Positions 60,436-64,000 of a stretch of 64,000 bases of DNA are shown here, piece after piece. The stretch comes from Lepidostoma basale (Eukaryota; Arthropoda; Insecta; Trichoptera; Lepidostomatidae). Both the position numbers and the translations under genes were made by a program. Each line of letters opens with the position of its first letter. Position 1 is the first letter of the stretch. The DNA is taken from positions 1,116,001-1,180,000 of the forward strand of contig JAHDVF020001018.1 of assembly GCA_022606425.2 (NCBI GenBank), written 5' to 3'. A model generated the notes under the pieces. The model did no database searches and had not been told where the DNA came from. It saw nothing but the letters and a program-made list of their open reading frames with translations.

Positions 60436-60825
60436 TTGAAAAATGTTTTATTTTCACAACATATTTCGCAATTTTCACGATTTCGGTCTCCAAAAACCAG
60501 AAACTGGTTGCCGAAACCGATCGAAACTAAAAATCAGGTGGAATTAAACTTAATACGTATTATAGAGACTTATTTTTTTAATATTGTTGGAAATGTTTCT
60601 GGTATTTTAAACGTTGGCACACTGTCATGTGCCGTACTAGTATGTCATAAAATCTTAAAATGCAAAATTATTAAAGCCATTATATTTCTGGCAGCGCCAC
60701 TAGCCGCCAGTCCAATACATATTTTTTGGACCAAATTAAAATTTTATTATTATGTTTTTTTAGATGACCACGATATTTCAGTAAAATCATTAGAGAGGGA
60801 GCATAAAGAAACTCCCGTCGCTTAA
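60436..60825 (+). CDS. Unrecognised 129-codon frame
   Basis: One of the longer frames outside recognised LINEs. The middle is hydrophobic (VSGILNVGTLSCAVLV and IIKAIIFLAAPLAASPIHIF), which could span a membrane twice; ends are polar. No family recognised. A GACGCAGCGG repeat module follows the stop directly, so it may belong to that repeat or be chance. Confidence 0.2.
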   Translation: MKNVLFSQHISQFSRFRSPKTRNWLPKPIETKNQVELNLIRIIETYFFNIVGNVSGILNVGTLSCAVLVCHKILKCKIIKAIIFLAAPLAASPIHIFWTKLKFYYYVFLDDHDISVKSLEREHKETPVA

Positions 60826-60881
60826 CCCAAGCTGTTATAAGACGCAGCGGCGCCCTTTCGTCAGCTTCGCGTATTTGCAAT

Positions 60882-61818
60882 CTCTAGGCCAGGGATGGTG
60901 AACCTATGGCACGCGTGCCACAGGTGATACGCGAGACGATTTTGCATGGCACGCGAATGAAGAGAAAAAATAAAAGTGAATGTACAAAAAATTCCAAAAA
61001 TATTTAGAAATAACATTTTGAATGTATACAAATACTTGTAGACAAGTATTTGTATAGATTCAAATGTTGTATATATTATATAAAAACTGGTCCAAGTTAA
61101 AAAGCATAAAAATTGGAGAGCCATCTCCAGGCGTTGTCTAGCAGTGTATGATAATTGCATAGCCTTTCACATTGCATTAATAAAGTTTTTCTGCTAAATG
61201 CTTACACCTAATCTTAATGGATGGCGCTAGTATAGATTGAACTAAAAATTGTGAAGTGTTTCTCAACATAGTAGCATATAAACATATTTCTAAAATTTGT
61301 CAGACGTGGTGGTCGTAAGAAGCGCGGAATGGGGAATGTTGTTAACATAAATCGATTGCTTAACCCAACCAATGGCAGGTCATATGTCCTGTAAGCGCCT
61401 CGACCACCATATTGTTTCCAGTAAACAATTTACATCTTCGTCTCTATTGAGATACAATTAATCCTTAAAAATATTTAGAAATAGTCTAATAATATGTAAA
61501 TATACATGTGTATTTTCTTCGTGCATCAATAGTTTCACAAACGACGGAAACGAAGGATATGACGACATTCATGCATAAATAGATCGCATTGTTTAATACT
61601 TCCCGCCCGGTTTTATTTATTTAGTCTATTTTTTTTTTTTGCCATTAATAAGTACATACATTATTATTTTTTTCGATGTATTAATGCTGTGTTTATATAA
61701 AAAATCTGAAGTTACACAAACATTTTATGCATTTTTATTTCCATGGCATGTGGCACGCGAAATTGAAAAAAAAAATTGGCACTCAGGCTCAAAAAGGTTC
61801 GCCATCCCTGCTCTAGGC
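60882..61818. mobile_element. Non-autonomous hAT element with perfect target duplication
   Basis: Element 60890-61810. Ends CAGGGATGGTGAACC and, inverted, CAGGGATGGCGAACC. CTCTAGGC on both sides (60882-60889, 61811-61818). GGCACGCG motifs repeat subterminally in both orientations. No transposase frame. A Z element copy lies within at 61300-61466. Confidence 0.9.
61300..61466 (-). mobile_element. Z element 2, left-truncated, nested in hAT
   Basis: TCAGACGTGGTGGTCGTAAG, GGAATGGGGAATGTTGTTAA, TTGCTTAACCCAACC and ATACAATTAATCCTT match the reverse complement of 32683-32890. The left inverted end is missing. Confidence 0.75.
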
Positions 61819-61855
61819 CCTTCCCTGTCCATGCGGGACTGACGTTAAATGTAAT

Positions 61856-62180
61856 TTTGAGCAAAACAACAGAAACTCCAGGCCGTGTTTAATCTACGTG
61901 TCAATCTACCAGTACAGTAATAGCTGATGAAATTAGAAAAAATAATATCATACGTTGACTGATGCGGAAATTTCTCACTTCGTGACGTCATAGATGCCGC
62001 GCCCCCGCAGCCGGACGATGGTGGGGGAGGCAGTTCCGTAAATAGGGGGGGGAGGGGGATTGTTTTCGTTTCTCGGAATCTCGGCGTGCAGAAAATGATA
62101 TAAATCCCAAATCCCATTGCCCCTTTCACGGTCGACCTTCAAATACGTTTCCACAAAAACCGACCGCCACCGTTGTAGAG
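61856..62180. other. G+C-rich island, unassigned
   Basis: GCCGCGCCCCCGCAGCCGG and AGGGGGGGGAGGGGGATTG lie within; a 94-codon minus frame (61845-62129) is proline-rich and unrecognised. Contains TGACGTCA, a CRE-like site, at about 61983. Possible promoter. Confidence 0.3.
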
Positions 62181-62486
62181 TCGGCTCGACTGCAATTCAT
62201 TAATATATATCGAAATCAAATGTATACTAAATTATTTCGAACGTTTTGAAAAGCCGCACTGATGTGTTCCAGGAGCCGAAACCGAGTAGGAATTAAATTG
62301 TTTCCATATAAACTAAATATGCTTTACTACGTATTAAATGTTGTTTATTAATATTAAAATTACGATTTTTTTAACACTTTAGAAAAGTGAAAAAAAACTG
62401 TAGTTCATTAAAAATTCTACAATATTAAATTTATAAATTTGAATACTGGTATTACGTATCACAATTTATTCTTATACGTTTGTCGC

Positions 62487-62522
62487 GACAGCTGTTTCGC
62501 CAACCTATGTTGGCATCATCAG
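62487..62522 (-). ncRNA. Hammerhead ribozyme motif, group B, compensated stem II
   Basis: Minus strand: CUGAUGA, U, stem II GCCAAC/GUUGGC with AUAG loop, GAAAC, palindromic ACAGCUGU, C. The second stem II pair is C-G where 15929 has U-A. Confidence 0.8.
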
Positions 62523-62629
62523 GTGTTACAAACAACTGAGTTGTTGTCAACTTTAGCGACAAACTAATCAATTGTGATACGTATTAACAGTGTTTTCAAT
62601 TTAAACATTTAACATTGTTAAATAATCAT

Positions 62630-62660
62630 TTGATGATACCTTAGAAGGGCGAAACATGTC
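62630..62660 (+). ncRNA. Hammerhead ribozyme motif, group A
   Basis: UUGAUGA (U3-G8), U, CC/GG stem II, GAAAC, palindromic ACAUGU, C. Followed by the group A tail ending in ATTGTTCAAGAAACAAT. Confidence 0.7.
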
Positions 62661-62789
62661 ATTCCATCGAAAATGTAATATAATAAAACTCTAAAAAGAC
62701 ATACGTTTTCATTCATATTAATGATTTACATTATTGTTCAAGAAACAATAAATATTTAATAATGGTGACATATCACCGTATTTCGGAAA

Positions 62790-63159
62790 AAACAATGGAT
62801 TATTAAATTCCACTATATTTAATCATTTTTAATCGGTCGCTATTTTGTGAAAAATCAAAATAAAAAAATCAGCTACGCTTAACGATAACTACATTTATAC
62901 AGATTATAATGAACTATGGTTTAATTTTTCAGAGAAACCCTTTTCGAGAAATCGATGCGACCGTGAATTTTTAAGACTCTACAGAAACGCTGATAACTAT
63001 ATTACTTTTTAATATTTTTCAGTAAAAATTGACGTAAACTGTATTGAATGTACACTTAATAAAATTAAAAAACCGCGATCCAAATATTCCTTAATTATCC
63101 CCGTCAAAAAAAATCCCAAAAATCACTTATTTTTTCGGCCGTCACAGTGGCTTTCCCCC
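62790..63159. other. No identified feature
   Basis: A+T-rich, nothing recognised. Confidence 0.4.
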
Positions 63160-63373
63160 TTAAGGTCTACGAGTATTTACACTCATCAGAGATTATCGAT
63201 CCGGTCGATATATCCGTAGAAAAGAATTACACGTTGTAGGAAACACATCTGTAAAAAGGTTGATCATTTTTATTATGTGTCAGTTTTACGTCTTTATCAA
63301 CCCTCCATGGTGATTTTTATCGTGACGTGTCGGCCGGAACGATAATCTCTGATGAGTGTAAATAGACCTTTAA
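63160..63373. mobile_element. TTAA-flanked inverted-repeat element (piggyBac-like MITE)
   Basis: TTAA on both sides (63160-63163, 63370-63373). The left end GGTCTACGAGTATTTACACT and the inverted right end AGGTCTATTTACACTCATC match apart from a 5-bp gap and a one-base offset. ACTCATCAGAGATTATCG is exact on both sides. Confidence 0.6.
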
Positions 63374-63513
63374 TCGCTCATTATAATCAAGAACGAAATG
63401 ATTCGTATCACGTTCCTGATCAAAGTGGTTATTCGGAAAATCTGTTCTCTGTTCTGTTCATCTGTTCACCCTTACGTATTTAATATTGCCAGGTAGTTTT
63501 CGCTGAAGTCACC

Positions 63514-63660
63514 ATGTCGCTTCTAAGAATCGTCCTTCGTGTGCTAGCTGCCTCCATAAATTATCGGGGATTGTGTGTAGTTTCCCGCCAACGCTCCCAC
63601 CCCCCGCCCGGCGCTATCGACCACCGCGCCACGGGAAACTGCGGCGAACTTCACAACTAA
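63514..63660 (+). CDS. Small frame in a G+C-rich patch, unrecognised
   Basis: 48 codons starting MSLLRIVLRVLAASINYRGL after a good start context (CACCATG). Arginine and leucine at the N-terminus could act as a mitochondrial or signal-like leader. The nucleotide GTTTCCCGCC is E2F-like. No family known, no neighbours; could be part of a 5' exon or chance. Confidence 0.2.
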   Translation: MSLLRIVLRVLAASINYRGLCVVSRQRSHPPPGAIDHRATGNCGELHN

Positions 63661-64000
63661 TAATGAGCCTTGGTGACACCGTGTTCAATGCGATTTCAAA
63701 ATAGGAACACTCCCGTTTTTTTAAACAGTTTAAACTACAAATAAAATATAGCCAATGGTAATCAGTCATCGCTCTAAACAAGTTACCCTGAAATGTCGTC
63801 TTCAAGTATGAAAAATCGCGAAGTAAACTATTTCTGTTTGTTATTTCTTATCAATAGGTAAATCACCTCTACAAAAGAACTGAAGAACATTTATTTAGAA
63901 AATTCGTTTGGTCTTTTCATTTAGAATGTTCGTGGAAATTAGTACGAGTGTGTTTTTGTTATTTTGACTTCTAAAACTTACCCTTTCATCCAAAATTTAC
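63661..64000. other. No identified feature
   Basis: A+T-rich window end. Confidence 0.4.

Larger units (their letters stand above)
60822..61855 (+). repeat. GACGCAGCGG module split by hAT
   Basis: CAAGCTGTTATAAGACGCAG and CGGCGCCCTTTCG before the hAT, then CCCTTCCCTGTCCATGCGGG after it. Aligns with 26795-26890 inverted. Confidence 0.5.

Noticed and set aside
60478..60530. CCGAAACCGATCGAAAC as a hammerhead
   Set aside because: No CUGANGA box, no stem II and no palindromic stem III.
11068..62660. CRISPR arrays, because short repeats recur
   Set aside because: Repeats are palindromic, unevenly spaced, in both orientations and in a eukaryotic context.

Overview
The window looks like intergenic, repeat-packed DNA from an arthropod, most probably an insect. 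It is A+T-rich. It holds C-terminal remnants of non-LTR retrotransposons of the RTE-like and Jockey/CR1-like kinds common in insect genomes, plus tRNA-derived SINEs, hAT, pogo/Tigger-like and other inverted-repeat DNA elements. I found no host gene I could defend. The order is not resolved; Lepidoptera or Hemiptera are possible.

The main discovery is a swarm of about 40 short hammerhead-ribozyme (HHR) motifs scattered from about 11 kb to 62.7 kb. They sit in several unrelated-looking palindromic repeat families. Each has a CUGANGA-like box, a short stem II, the GAAAC box, and then a self-complementary stem III with no loop (ACAUGU, ACCGGU, ACAGCUGU or ACAAAUUUGU), followed by the expected cleavage base. 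Stem III could only form between two RNA copies, as known for the small hammerheads of Penelope-like retroelements. Three features recur: one extra nucleotide between the CUGANGA box and stem II in every family, paired C3-G8 to U3-A8 replacement, and divergent (head-to-head) arrangement of paired copies. No Penelope reverse transcriptase is visible, so these are probably non-autonomous or decayed ends.

Layout. 0.4-7 kb: an inverted-repeat element, a Tigger remnant split by a retrotransposon, a complete hAT copy with an 8-bp target duplication, and LINE 3' ends. 7-16 kb: LINE fragments, a Harbinger-like MITE, and a tRNA SINE split by a LINE. 16-28 kb: HHR palindromes, a Tigger MITE carrying a SINE, and a cluster of LINE C-termini at 21.8-24.5 kb. 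28-37 kb: a 1.57-kb element with about 550-bp terminal inverted repeats and a LINE copy with three nested insertions. 37-49 kb: a CR1-like LINE next to a full tRNA SINE, then the densest HHR zone, with two palindromes interrupted by LINEs. 49-64 kb: more LINE ends, HHR pairs, a second hAT copy with a perfect 8-bp target duplication, and a small TTAA-flanked element.

The parts do not form an operon or pathway; they record layers of insertion. Almost every LINE copy is 5'-truncated to the region downstream of the reverse transcriptase catalytic motif, so none can be autonomous. One SINE family shares its last ~65 bp with the GTTA-tailed LINE, which suggests a SINE-LINE partnership. Family labels (LINE-A, RTE-A, RTE-B, X, Y, Z, HHR groups A-D) are working names used only here.
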